Counted from the first letter of the stretch, positions 10,075 to 21,899 are shown. The stretch is DNA of 64,000 nt from Impatiens glandulifera (GCF_907164915.1 NC_061864.1:18760484-18824483), one strand, 5' to 3'. Numbers and translations are program-made. The notes: generated by a model from the sequence alone, not told the origin.

Positions 10075-10262
10075 GTGGTGCGCCCAAGCCCACGCCCCAC
10101 CCCCAAGCCCCACGCCCAAGCCCCACGCCTCACGCTCAACCCTCACGCCCCAAGCCCCACGATTCAGGCTCAAGATCCACGCTCAACCCCCCACAATCCA
10201 CGCTCAACTCCCCACGCCCCACGCCCAAGACCCACGATCCACGATCCACGATCCACGCCTAA
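10075..10262. repeat. Decayed complement of the hexamer array, right arm
   Basis: C-rich repeats of the GCCCAAGCCCCACGCC type, the reverse complement of the 8141-8395 array but much less regular. The adjacent 10038-10075 is the inverted match of 8396-8435. Confidence 0.8.
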
Positions 10263-10599
10263 ACTAAGCATTTCACCCTAACTAAAGACATAATCCAAGT
10301 AAACTCACAATGCAGCTAAAATATATTTGTAACCTATTCAAAGAACTAAAACTATTCCCTGTTGAAAAGAAATATAGCACATAATTATAACATATATTGA
10401 TTCACTTTACCCGTAAAGACATTCTAGTTAATCCTTGCAACTCTATTTTATTATTGAAGTTAATCATCCAACTGTCTCTACCGTATCCAAGGTTTCACAC
10501 AAACACGATTCAAGCACAAAAAATAACTCACATTCCTGACTACTCTAAGATTCAATCTCCGAAAGCAATAATAATCAACACAAAGGAGAGAACGATCAG

Positions 10600-10941
10600 A
10601 TATTCAAAGACATTGAAAGGTCTTTGAAAGAGATACTTGTTTGTGATTCCAGGGAGCAACGACGGCTGGGTCTGGGGCTGGAGCAAGGTCGTCGGGGAAG
10701 AGAGGGGGAAGGCGGCTGGGGCTGTGGGAAGAGAGCACGGTCGCCGGCGTCCGTCGCGGTGGAAAGGAAAACGGCAAGGAGAGGGGAGAAAGGGAAAGGA
10801 AAAAGAAAAAGAAAAGGAAACAAAAAAAGTTAGTGAAGGTAAAAAAGGAAAAAATTATTAAAAAAAAAGGTTAAAATAAAAATGGTTTTTTTTTAGGTAA
10901 AAAATGAGAATGACCCTTAGGATCATCGGAACAAATTTTTC
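10600..10941 (-). repeat. Outer terminal inverted repeat, right arm
   Basis: Inverted partner of 7519-7860, purine-rich on the plus strand. The nine bases after it (10942-10950) are the target duplication. The arms are clearly diverged, so the insertion is not recent. Confidence 0.75.
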
Positions 10942-10950
10942 AAAAAAACC

Positions 10951-11115
10951 AGCTCTATCTAAACCCGTGTATTAAACAAATAAAGAAAAGTTAAAATTAG
11001 ATACCCTTTAAGAAAGAAGAAAGTTAAGATCTGCACTTTAAAGAAAATGAAAAAATCATTTCCAAATAATCCATTCGATGAGATCTGAATCCTTTTGTGG
11101 ACATTTTTTATTTCT
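10951..11115 (+). other. Orphan GDSL promoter fragment
   Basis: Contains AGTTAAGATCTGCACTTTA followed by GAGATCTGAATCCTTTTGTGG (about 11024-11102). This is the element found 120-180 bases before the ATG of GDSL copies 1 and 2. No GDSL exon follows for 4 kb. It is either the remnant of a lost copy or a partial duplication of the promoter. Confidence 0.6.
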
Positions 11116-11640
11116 AAAATATATATCTATAAAATGAGTATATATATAAATGATGAATATTAGTCTATAATTTTTCATATATATATAAAATGATTATATT
11201 CTAAATAATTATAATATTTTCTTCATCATGCTAGGTAAACATGCGTTCTGGTATTACTTTTTGTTTTGTTATCTACTCTAAAATAACCCTAATGTGATTA
11301 GGGATGGCATCATCTCTTGAATTAAAATATTAAATCGCTATTTATTTTTATAATTTTTAAATATTAAAATATAAATAATATTTTACCTATTAAAAAAATA
11401 GGTTAATTTTATTAATTTATTTTTGTATAAGGAGATGTATAACTATTTGATCTCATCTTATAAGTTAGTTAATAATCGTTAATAGTTTTTATTGCAGTTT
11501 ATAAAACACTTCAATGTAAGATGATGGTTATATATAGTCTTTTATTCCTTTAATAAACTTTGTCAATTCTTCTAAATATTTTTCTTCTATAAATCTTTAA
11601 CTTAATCTGTCAATTGGTATAGTGCAAGGTCTTTTACATT
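11116..11640. other. AT-rich gene-free stretch
   Basis: Nothing recognisable beyond short TA runs. Confidence 0.5.
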
Positions 11641-13510
11641 GCAACGAAGAAGAAATGTGAAGTAATTCATGTCAACTGAAAATAATTTTGTTCAAGTTTT
11701 GATACTAAAGTTGAATTATCACTAGGAGCATTGATGTATGCTAATGGAGAACTTCCTTTGATCTAAAAGGATTGGGGTTAATAGAATAAGGAATTTTCGA
11801 CAATGGCTAAAGGATTTTGAACCAACAGATGCAAACTAGAAAACTATTAATGAGGCAAGGCCGAAAGATTTAAAGATAAAAAATTATATTTTTCACGTTA
11901 TTGATAGAATGGTATTAGAAACCATTTTGAATAAGGATATATCAAGGAATATTTAGGAATCCTTGAAACAGAAGTATAAAGGATCTGTTAGAGTGCAAAA
12001 AGCACAAAGACAAGCTCTTCGCAAATAGTTTAAAATGTTAAACATGAAAATAGAAGAATTTGTGAGTGATTATTTTGCTAGAACTCTTGTTATTACAAAT
12101 AAAATAACTATTATTGAGTCACTGGTGAAAAGATGAAAAGTGCTGTAGTTATTGAGAAAATTTTGAAATATATGACATGTAGATTTGATTATGTTGTATG
12201 TTCAATTTAGGAATCAGATGATGTTGATACTCTATCAATTGATATGTTGCAAAACTATTTGTTGGTTAATGAGCAGAGGATGAATGAACATGTTATTGAA
12301 CAAGAATATGCTCTAAAAGCTACATATGTTGATCAAGGAAGAGGTCGAGAAAATGGTGTTTATAAAGGAAGATGTAGAGGTCGAGGGAGATAAACATTTG
12401 ATAAATCTACTATTGAGTGTTACAATTGTCATAAACTTTGACACTTTTTTTATGAGTGTCTAACCAAAGAATGTGAGATTAAAGCACAATTTATTGAAGC
12501 TAGTGAAGATGTTCAATTAATGACATAAAAAGAAAATATTGTGAGTGATAAATAAGAATCATGGTTTATTGATTCTGACTGTAGCAATCACATGTATGGG
12601 AAAAATGAAATGTTTTGTAGACTCAATGAAAACATTCTTACAACCATCAGATTTGGAGATGATAGAAATATGGAGGCTAAGAGAAAAGGAGATGTACTAG
12701 TCATTTGGAAGGGACTATGTAGACCATTCAAAATATTTTCTATGTTCCTAATCTGAAAATTAATCTGCTTAGTACAGGCCAATTACTAAAAAAAAAGTAT
12801 GACAGTTCTTTTTCAAAATGGAAAGTGCAAAATATATCATCCAAAGAAAGAAATAATTATGACAACTCAAATGGCAAAAAATTAGGACTTTCATTCTAAA
12901 TTCTCAAAAGATGGAGAAAGAAGAGACATGTTTGAAACTTGATTTGGCATCAAATTTATGGTCATTTGAATATTAGTGGATTAAAAAATCATCAACAACT
13001 TGACATGGTGAATGGACTTCCAAAGTTTGAAGCTCTTTCAAGTTTGTGTGAAGATTGTTTGATAGTCAAATAGAAAAATGATACATTCCCTAAGTAAGAA
13101 GGTGGAGAGCAGAACAAGTACTTCAATTAGTGCATAGTGATATGTGTGGTCTTATCACTCTTACATCAAATGAAAACAAAAGGTATTTGATTACTTTCAT
13201 TGATGATTTTAGTAGAAAAATCTAGGTATAATTTTTGATAGAAAAATAGAGGCTTTCAATGCTTTTAAAATTTTCATACATCGAGAAAATGAAACTGAAA
13301 TGAAACTCAAGTGTTCTAGGACTGGTCGTGGAGAAAAATTCACTTCTACTGAGTTTGTAATTTTTTGTCAAAATCATGGAATAAAGAAGCAATTCACTTC
13401 AGTCTATACTTCACAACAAAATGAAGTTACTAAAAGGAAGAATCAAACGATTATAAACATGGTACGGAGTACACTTTCAAGTAGAAAAGTGTTATATATC
13501 TTGTCTTGAA
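11640..13510 (+). pseudogene. Degraded Ty1/copia gag-pol relic
   Basis: Domains appear in the copia order but are broken by many stops and shifts. Gag-like sequence runs to about 12330. A GRGREN...RGRGR basic stretch and a zinc-knuckle remnant (CYNCHKL...HFFYEC, about 12418-12465) follow. A protease-like ESWFIDSDCSNHM is at about 12557-12600. An integrase start reads LVHSDMCG and FIDDFSRKI at about 13125-13225. The integrase continuation near 13300-13500 includes a decayed SQQNEVTKRKNQT. No reverse transcriptase, RNase H or paired LTR is seen, so it is truncated as well as decayed. It is much older than the element at 17192. Confidence 0.78.
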
Positions 13511-13544
13511 GTAACATAAATATATATATAAATGATGTTAAAAA

Positions 13545-14288
13545 AAATAATTAAACTAGCATTTAGCCCGTGCATTTGCACGAGTAATTATAAAAAATCA
13601 AGAAAAAAAATTACCTTAAAAATGTGACTTTATAATTTAATTCAATATTTTTTATCTAATTATTAAAAAATATGACACAAAATAATAAATTTGATAATCA
13701 GACATTCATTTAACTTTTTTCTCATTAGTTCACTAATTTTACCCTCATTTCTCGGTCAACCAAAATTATCATTTCTTATTTAATAGACATCTCATATTAC
13801 TAATCTCTTAACCTCATTTTTGCACACTCTCATTTCATACATAATAGACATCTCATATTACTAATCTCGTAACCTCATTTTTACTCTCAACTATCTCAAC
13901 AGTACTAATTCTTTATTACCGGTCTCTAATCCCTCGACAAATCAACCATCAATTTCTCTCACAACCTGGCAATTCAGACACTTTATATTAAGCATCTATA
14001 TATATATATATTATATATATTATTTAGTTAAAAAATTAAACTTTTATTGTTAAAATATCTCGTGTTCATCAAATTTGGTGTTGAATTTAAAATATAAAGT
14101 GTTATTAGCCTAGTTATTTAAAGGGTTGTATTTGTTTGTTAGGTTGTAAATTCGAAACATACATGTAACATTTTTAATTTTATTTTTTACCGTTTAAAAT
14201 TAATGGGCGGGTCAACCCACAATCCGATATATTCAAATTAACCACAACTCTCGACTCGACAATCCGGACACTTTAAAAATTAAGCATC

Positions 14289-14330
<42 letters not shown>
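13545..14330. repeat. Composite dispersed repeat with tRNA-like boxes
   Basis: Begins near a GC-rich palindrome, GCCCGTGCATTTGCACGA (13566-13583). It ends at CCGGACACTTTAAAAATTAAGCATCATT-type sequence followed by a TA microsatellite (about 14289-14330). An inner unit (about 14060-14290) has an A-box-like TAGCCTAGTTAT and a B-box-like AAATTCGAAAC. Related units lie near 585-835, 26225-26470 and 26540-26795, and the 5' palindrome region recurs in decayed form near 25803. The class is uncertain: SINE-like or another non-autonomous element. Confidence 0.5.
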
Positions 14331-14332
<2 letters not shown>

Positions 14333-14540
14333 TATAATGGTACAAAGAATGAAATCATTGGAATACTATGTTGATTCGAGGCATTTGTTTAGCACATTTT
14401 TTCTTAAAACAGTTTCAATGTCTCCTTTTATACTGGAGTTTATCATAGATGACTGTCTCTCAGGTACAACGAATTTAGTAGTCATAACTTAAATCTAAGT
14501 TAAGAAAATAAAATAAAATTACTTATATCTATTATTAAAA

Positions 14541-14648
14541 GATAAATGATTAGGAGAAGGAATGACGTGGACTAATCTAATTGGTTTAAAAATAAAAAAA
14601 ATAAAAAAAAATAAAAAAATCTCCTATCACTCCTCCATTCTCTCCTCT
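14541..14648. mobile_element. Small MITE upstream of GDSL copy 2
   Basis: A 108-bp insertion flanked by the 8-bp duplication TATTAAAA (14533-14540 and 14649-14656). Its ends, GATAAATGATTAGGAG and the complement of CTCCTATCACTCCTCC, are roughly inverted and resemble the element at 62555-62747. The same promoter position in copy 3 (about 27550-27570) reads straight through as TATTATTAAAATTAAGG, an empty site. Confidence 0.7.
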
Positions 14649-14940
14649 TATTAAAATTAAGGTTATTAATTTTTATATTATAAGAGTTTATTTAACTATT
14701 TTAAATTAATAATATATTTTAAATTTTACTTAAAAGCAGCAAAATACTTTTAATAAGACACCATAAATAGTTATATTAATCTCTTTCATAAAAGAAAGCT
14801 AAGATTGTAGGGACTTTATAAAAAAAGAAACACAATTTATGACTTACACGTTATAAGAAAAAATCATTTTTAAATGAGACAATAAACGAGATCTGAATCA
14901 TTTTGTGGCCATATAACAAAAAAATAAAACAAAAAAGGTT

Positions 14941-14989
14941 CACGTGAATGATTTATAGTACTAGCTAGTGTCTTGTATCTTTATAAAAG
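14941..14989 (+). promoter_or_regulatory. Core promoter of GDSL copy 2
   Basis: A perfect G-box, CACGTG, at 14941-14946 and a TATA box, TTTATAAAAG, at 14980-14989, about 70 bases before the ATG. The G-box-to-TATA spacing is about 35 bases, close to that in copy 3. Confidence 0.6.
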
Positions 14990-15057
14990 ACCAAGTTTTC
15001 AATGAAAGTAAATCATATGTAACAAATTGGACTATTAATTACTAAGCTATAGGAATA

Positions 15058-16629
15058 ATGTCCTTTCATTCTCTACTAGCTTTCTCTTCTTTAGCCATAA
15101 TCTCTTCTTTATTCTTTCCCATTCTTGTTCATTCAGATTGTGGAAGAAATCCAGTTATCTTCAACTTTGGCGATTCCAATTCCGATACCGGTGGCTTTGC
15201 TGCTGCTCATGGCCTATCCTTTGGGTTCCCTCTAGGCCGTAATTTCTTCAATGGTTTCACCTATAGATTATGCGATGGACGTCTTCTTATTGATTTCCTT
15301 TGTAAGTTTTTCCTATCATCATTTTAATGTATAATATGAAATCTTATACGTACCTAAGGAGAGAGTAGTAGTAATATATATGTTTTTAAATTTTATGTTT
15401 TCTTGTAATTAATTGCTAGATCGGTAAGGTAATCAAATTCTAATTAAGGGTATGTAAAGATATCTTCACATATTTGAAAATACCTTTGGATCTGGATTTG
15501 AACAAAACAAAAATTATAGATGCCCTTATTCTTTTAGGTGAAAGCCTAAAGACACCTTATTTGGCACCATATCTAGAAACAGTAAGGGACAATAATGTAA
15601 CAAATGGTGCCAATTTTGCAATAAGTGGTTCAGCCACTCTTCCAAGTTATAACCTTTTCAACTTGGCTGTTCAAGCTTCTCAATTTATTCGGTTCCAAAA
15701 TCGCTCCATTGTTTCCAACACTCGAGGTGATTTTATTTGATTTAGCTGAAATCTAATTTTATTTTTCACTATTGTACGTATTATAAAACTGATATTTTTA
15801 CATTTTTTTAGGCATTCCATATTCGCTATCAGTCGATGACTTCAATAATGCACTTTATACATTCGACATTGGACAGAATGATTTGGCTGGCTCGTTCAGT
15901 TATCTTTCGTATGCACAAGTTATTCAAAAGATCCCGTCTTTCATAACTGAGATAAAAAATACTTTATGGGTTAGTTACCCAATTATTTCAATTGTAGTAA
16001 TTGAATTTTGTTATAATTAATAATCTTGAATTGCAGCTTATATATTCACATGGTGGAAGGAATTTCTGGATTCACAATACTGGCCCATTGGGCTGTTTAC
16101 CCGACCAGCTTGTATCGAACCTGTCGAATTCTAGCGATTATGATAAGTTTGGTTGCTTATCGTCGCGTAATGAAGCAGCGAATATTTTCAATAATCAATT
16201 AAGTGCGCTATGTGGACAGCTTAGATCGCAAATGAGAGACGCCAGAATCGTGTATGTTGATATGTACGCTATTAAGTATGACCTTATTGCAAATTCCTCT
16301 ACATACGGTGAGTTTTATTTTAAGAAATCGAGCAAATATTTTCAGCTAAAAGTTGATTTTTTTTCTTACTCAATGAATTTGTAACGATGATTATAGGTAT
16401 CGAGAAACCACTTATGGCATGTTGCGGAAATGGTGGCCCTCCTTATAACTTTAATCCAAACGTGCGATGTGGCTCTTCTTCGGGTTATGATGTTTGTGAA
16501 ATGGGGTCGAAGTTTGTGAGCTGGGATGGAACACACTACACCGAATTCGCGAATTCTATAGTTGCAATGAAAGTATTGTCGGGAAATTACTCTACACCTA
16601 ATTTAAAGTTTGATTTCTTTTATAACTAG
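15058..16629 (+). CDS. GDSL esterase/lipase, tandem copy 2
   Basis: Exons 15058-15301, 15538-15726, 15812-15969, 16037-16307 and 16397-16629 have the same five lengths as copies 1 and 3 (244, 189, 158, 271, 233). They encode 364 residues. The signal peptide, FGDSNSDTGG block (Ser40), GQND block (Asn167) and DGTHYTEF (Asp331, His334) are all intact. Intron 1 is only 236 bases, about half that of the other two copies. Differences from copy 1 are mostly scattered substitutions, for example a C-terminal YN in place of CK. It should be a secreted ester hydrolase with the same general activity as its neighbours. The substrate is unknown. Confidence 0.93.
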
Positions 16630-17186
16630 GAAAATGAATGTTTAATGTTGGATTTCTTTATGTAAATCCAATAGTACTCTATATATTATATATGATAAAA
16701 TAATAAAATACTTAAAATTACTAAGATCTCATTTTGGTCTATTATATTTTAAATAGATATACATTGTTAAATGGATTTAATTTGAACGAAAAAAATAATT
16801 TAATTGTTTCTAGACAAGCTTAAAGTTCTAATAATGGGAGTTTATCGGTCTAATATATACAATATACAGAAAAGTTAACCTAAAAGTGAAATGACGAAAT
16901 TAACCTCGTTGTAGCATAATAGTCAAAATTTTGGAATTTGTAAGGATGATGGTCAAATTATTTTTAAGGAGATGTCGTTATTCAATAATTACTCTATAAC
17001 AGGAGATCGAGATCTACTATTCTAAAATTTATGTTCCACTTTGTACCACCTTCACAAAATATATGGGTTTTTTCTTCTATCTTTATTACTTTTGACTTAT
17101 TCTTTAATATAATTAATTTTTATGAATGTGGTAATAAAACATATCATTTGGAGCAGCAAGTTTGAGGCCCCACCTAATTTAAAGTT
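16630..17186. other. 3' flank of GDSL copy 2, up to the copia insertion
   Basis: AT-rich with no gene. Bases 16690-16790 (AAAATAATAAAATACTTAAA and following) recur at 22457-22540 on the other side of the copia element. Bases 16880-17000 resemble 23020-23120 and 30060-30180. The target duplication AGATA ends at 17191. Confidence 0.6.
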
Positions 17187-17191
17187 AGATA

Positions 17192-17695
17192 TGTTGAGGT
17201 GTTCCTTGCCATTGCGGGCGGGTTTTAAATTCCGGGTAAACGGGTTAGGGTTTTCTTTTAGAAAACGGGTTAGAGTATAAATACTTTTTTTGGGTATTTT
17301 TCTCATAACAGAGCAAGGTTGAGAGAGAGAGTGAATTACAGATCTAGGGTTTTCTGGTTTTCTTCTTCTTCTTGTTCTTTGGCTGATCCAGAGAGAAAGA
17401 TTGGGGGAGCTTTTGATTGTGGAGTAGTCCAATCAATCCTAGTGTAATCACTTCTTTCATTTGAGAGCAGGGCATGTAAGTTTCTACTATTGACATTTGT
17501 TTGATTTAGTGAAACTTATCCCTCCCGTGGACATAGGTCGATTTTGACCGAACCACGTATATTGTGTTGTCGTTTATTGTTTTGTGTTATTTCAGTCTTC
17601 GTAATCTGTTTGTCGTCATAGACGATTTGGAAACTGATTTGTTACAGGTTTGATTTCGAAGAAGATCCATAGTTTTGATGTTGCAAAACCCAACA
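17192..17695 (+). repeat. 5' LTR of the copia element
   Basis: 504 bases, beginning TGTTGAGG and ending CCCAACA. It contains a probable TATA box (GTATAAATAC, near 17275) and a CT/GA-rich leader. Confidence 0.93.
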
Positions 17696-17696
17696 G

Positions 17697-17711
17697 TGGT
17701 ATCAGAGCAGT
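17697..17711 (+). promoter_or_regulatory. Primer-binding site, initiator tRNA-Met
   Basis: TGGTATCAGAGCAG begins one base after the 5' LTR. It matches the 3' end complement of plant initiator tRNA-Met (TGGTATCAGAGC), the usual copia primer. Confidence 0.9.
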
Positions 17712-17857
17712 ATTGATTGGTTATCTGTTTTAACATTAGAGCAGGGCATAGTGCTCTACTGGTTACTTGGCGAAATTCAAAGAGGAGATCAACTGGTTTC
17801 TTTGCTGGGGTTTTGTCAGTTGTTAAGGCAGTAATAATAGGGAAATCTAGACCTGAT

Positions 17858-20800
17858 ATGGTGAGTCTGAATGGTACAAACTACAGGCAATGGAAACTGA
17901 TGATTAGTGATTTGTTAGTTTCAGATGATTTGAATGAAGCAATTGAAAATGAGGGTGTTAGACCTGAGACTACAAAAGAGGCTGATTGGAAAAAGATAGA
18001 TAGAAAGGCCTGCAACTTTATTCGTTCCTGGGTTGGTGTAAATGTTGTGCACCATGTTGAGAATGAGACTACGGCGTATGGTGTGTGGTGTGTGGAGAAA
18101 ACTTGAAGCTCTCTATGCTGGGAGGTCAGCAGGGAATAAAGCAGCATTGGTACGAAGGCTGGTGAATCTGAAGTATATTGATAATAAATCAATTGCTGAG
18201 CACTTGAATGAATTTCAAAATATTTTGAATCAGCTGAGTAGTATGAAGATAAACTTTGATGATGAGGTGCAAGCACTTTTAGTCCTTGGATCTTTTCCTG
18301 CAAGTTGGGAGACACTTATTATCACTCTCAGTAACTCAGCACCAAATGGTAAAGTCAACATGGCATTTGTCACCAGTTCCTTACTTGATGAGGAGAATCG
18401 AAAGGGGGATAAACCCTCTAAGTCTGATATGTTGGTGGTTGATAGAGGAAGATCAAAGGATAATAGAAGTGGTTCGAGCAGAGGAAAGTCTAGAAGCAAG
18501 TCTAGAGCTCCAAAGAAGGATGGTGCTTGCCATTACTGTGGCAAAATGGGTCATTGGAAAAACGAGTGCTGGAAATTTAAAAATGATAAAGCGAAGGGTA
18601 TAGTGAAGCCTAGAGAAAAGAAAGAACAGAGTGCAGATACATCTACTTATGCTTCAAATGGTGAACTGACATATGCTTCTAATTGTCAAGACTCCTGTCT
18701 TAGCACATCTTCAAATAAAACAGCATGAATTGTTGACACAGGTGCCTCATTACATATTACTCCACACAAAGGTTACTTTCAGTCCTACAAAGCTGGTGAT
18801 TATGGTGAGGTTCGCATGGGTAACAGTGGTGTGTCCAAGATAGTTGGTTTGGGTGATGTTAGAATCGAGACAAACATGGGTTGTTTCCTGACATTGAGAG
18901 ATGTAAGACATGTTTCTGATTTGAGAATGAATTTGATTTCAGCAGGTAAGCTCGATGATGGAGGCTACCATAATGTTTTCAGTGGTGGAGCATGGAAACT
19001 AAGCAAGGGTTCATTGGTTGTTGCACGAGGTAATAAATGTTGTTCTTTATATAAGATAAATTTGAAAATTGTCTATGATGCAGCATATTCTGTTTTGATG
19101 GAGTCATCCTCTGAGTTGTGGCACAAGAGACTAGGTCACATTAGTGAAAAGGGGCTGAATGTTTTGATCAAGAGGAATGAGTTACTGAATCTCAAGGATG
19201 CTCATCTTGAAAATTGTGGGCATTGCTTGAAGGGTAAGCAGAACAGAGTCTCCTTCAGTAAGTCAAAAGTTGAACTGAAAAAGAATGTCCTTGAACTGGT
19301 CCATACAGATGTTTGTGGTCCTATGAAGATTAAATCCATAGGCGGTGCTTCCTATTTTGTAACCTTCATAGACGATGCATCTAGGAAGGTTTGGGCTTAT
19401 GCTATAAAGTCCAAGGATGAGGTTGCAGCAAGGTTTGAGGTCTTTCACAAGCTGGTTGAAAGATAGACAGGAAGAAAACTAATGAGAGTGCGGTCAGATA
19501 ATGGGAGAGAGTACATAGGCTCATTTGATGATTATTGCAAAGAGCAGAGTATTCGACATGAACAGACTGTGCCCAAGACTCCACAACAAAATGGTGTGGC
19601 AGAGAGGATGAACAGAACAATGATGGAACGGATGAGGAGTATGCTCTCTCATGCCAAGTTGGCTAAGCATTTCTGGGCTGAAGCCATGAGCACTGCAGTA
19701 TATGTGATCAACCGTTCTCCCTCCAAGCCATTGAATAATAAGTGTGCAGAAAGCGTCTGGTCAGGTAAAGATGTTAATTATGACTATTTACGTGTTTTTG
19801 GTTGCAGAGCTTTTGTGCATGTTCCAAAAGATGAGAGGTCTAAGCTAGATGCAAAAACCAGACAATGCATATTTTTGGGGTATGGTGATGACAAGTAGGG
19901 ATACTGGTGTTATGACCCAGTTGATAAAAAGGTTTTGAGAAGCCGAGATGTGGTATTTCTTGAAGATCAGACTATTCTTGAAGATCGGACTATTGAGAAT
20001 TTTGAAGATAGTGAAAAACTTGATGCATACATACGTGACCTTTCTGGTCTTGAGTTGTCTAATGATGTTGAGGAGACAAGGCCACATGTAGCTTCAAACT
20101 CAGATAGTGATGATGATGTTCCTCAGGGTTAAGATGTAGGCCATGGAAATGATACTAATACTGAAACTGATCTTGGTGATAATGTTGAGGTTGATTTTGA
20201 AGTTCAACAAGAAGATGGAAATCAACAGAATCAACAAACAGAGGTACTTAGGAGGTCTACTAGGGAGAAAAGATCTAGTTCTAAGTACCCTGCTACAGAG
20301 TATGTCCTTCTAACTGATTGTGGGGAGCCTATATGCTATAAGGAGGCTCTTGAGGATGCTCATAAGAAAGAATGGCTAGCTGCCATGGATGAAGAGATGA
20401 AGTCATTGCTGAAAAATGGCACATATGATCTAGTTGAAAGACCAGAGAACAGAAAAGTATTACAAAATAAATGGGTGTACAAGATCAAGTAAGAAGGTGA
20501 TGATAGCAAGATAAGATACAAGGCTAGGCTGGTTGTCAAAGGTTTTGGCCAGAGGCATGGAATCGATTATGATGAGATTTTCTCACTGGTAGTGAAGATG
20601 ACTTCTATTCGGGTGGTGTTAAGTCTAGCTGCTTGTATGGATCTTGAGGTTGAACAGCTTGATGTCAAGACTGCATTTCTCCATGGTGATTTGGATGAAG
20701 ATGTTTATATGGAGCAACCTGAAGGTTACAATAAGAAAGGTGAGGAAAGAAATGTGTGCAAACTTGTCAAAAGTCTGTACGGTTTGAAGCAAGCACCAAG

Positions 20801-21899
20801 GCAGTGGTATCTTAAGTTTGAGTCGTTCATGACCATCCATGGGTACATGGAGACGTCTACAGATCACTGTGTCTTTGTGCAAAAGTTTGCTTCTAATGAT
20901 TTTATTATACTTCTCCTATATGTTGATGACATGCTAATTGTTGGGAGAGACAAGCTCAAGATTGCCAAGTTGAAAAAGGATTTGACTAAGTCTTTTGAGA
21001 TGAAAGACTTGGGTCAAGCAAGACAAATTCTTGGAATGCAGGTCATTCGTGATCGGGTGAAGAAAAGGCTATGGTTGTCTCGAGAGAGATATATTGAGAA
21101 GATTTTAAAACGATTCTGTATGGACAAGGCAAAGTCAGTTGCTTGTCCATTGGCTACACACTTAAAAATAAACAAGACAATGTCTCCCAAGGATGAAGAG
21201 GAAAGACAAGAAATGTACAGTGTTCCATATGCTTCAGCAATAGGCAGTCTGATGTATGCAATGGTCTGTACAAGACCGGATATAGCTCATGCGATTGGAG
21301 TACTTAGTCGTTTTCTTTCAAATCCTGGTAAGACACACTGGGAAGCGGTTAAGTGGCTAATGAGATATCTTCGAGGGACCTCCAAATACGTTTTGTGTTA
21401 TGGTACTGGAAAGTCACATGTTGAAGGGTTTTCTGATTCAGATATGAGTGGTGATATAGACACAATGAGATCAACTTCAGGGTATTTGTTTACTTTTGGA
21501 GAGGAGTTGTATCATGGAAGTCTCGTCTACAAAAATGTGTTGATTTGTCTACTACAGAAGCTGAATATATATATTGTCATTACTAAATGTTGTAAGGAAA
21601 TGAGATGGATGAAAGAATTGTTGAAAGAAATAGGCATTACACAAGACAGGTTTGTGGTGTTTAGTGACTCACAAAGTGCTATACATGTGAGTAAGAATCC
21701 AAATTTCCATTTACGTTCAAAACACATTCAAAGAAGGTACCATTGGATCCGTGAAGTGCTCGAGAAGAAGGAGTTATACTTGGAGAAATTGCATACAGAT
21801 GAGAACGGGTCAGATATGATGACAAAGGGCTTGCCAAGAGGTAAGCATGAGATATGTTGTGCCAAAGCCGGAATGGTTCTGGCAGGAGCGTCACGATGA
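17858..21899 (+). pseudogene. Copia gag-pol polyprotein, interrupted
   Basis: The gag region begins near MVSLNGTNYRQW and includes a CCHC zinc knuckle (CHYCGKMGHWKNEC, about 18535-18576). The protease motif IVDTGASLHIT follows at about 18730. Then come pre-integrase, integrase (HTDVCGPMK; DNGREY; PQQNGVAERMNRT), reverse transcriptase (LDVKTAFLHGDL; LLYVDDMLIVG) and RNase H (SDSQSAIHVSKN; LRSKHIQRRYHWIRE). Breaks: a 7-base tandem duplication TGTGTGG near 18082-18095 shifts the gag frame. In-frame stops lie near 18726 (TGA just before IVDTGAS), 19464, 19896, 20130 and 20490. A local out-of-frame patch lies at about 21505-21580 in RNase H. No full product can be made. Confidence 0.92.

Larger units (their letters stand above)
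7519..10941. mobile_element. Mutator-like element carrying host gene fragments (Pack-MULE type)
   Basis: A 3423-bp element bounded by an exact 9-bp direct repeat, AAAAAAACC (7510-7518 and 10942-10950), the duplication length typical of Mutator elements. The ends are inverted: GGGGAATTTGATC on the left, and GAAAAATTTGT read inward from the right. Inverted similarity continues over about 340 bases (7519-7860 with 10600-10941). It resumes over a GGGCGT-type repeat and a block containing tRNA-Phe sequence (8141-8470 with 9965-10262). No transposase is present. The interior carries fragments that look like SEC16 (8681-8797) and pectinesterase (9513-9860). Such non-autonomous carriers are known as Pack-MULEs. 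The related flank at about 27165-27200 appears to be the empty site. Confidence 0.82.
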
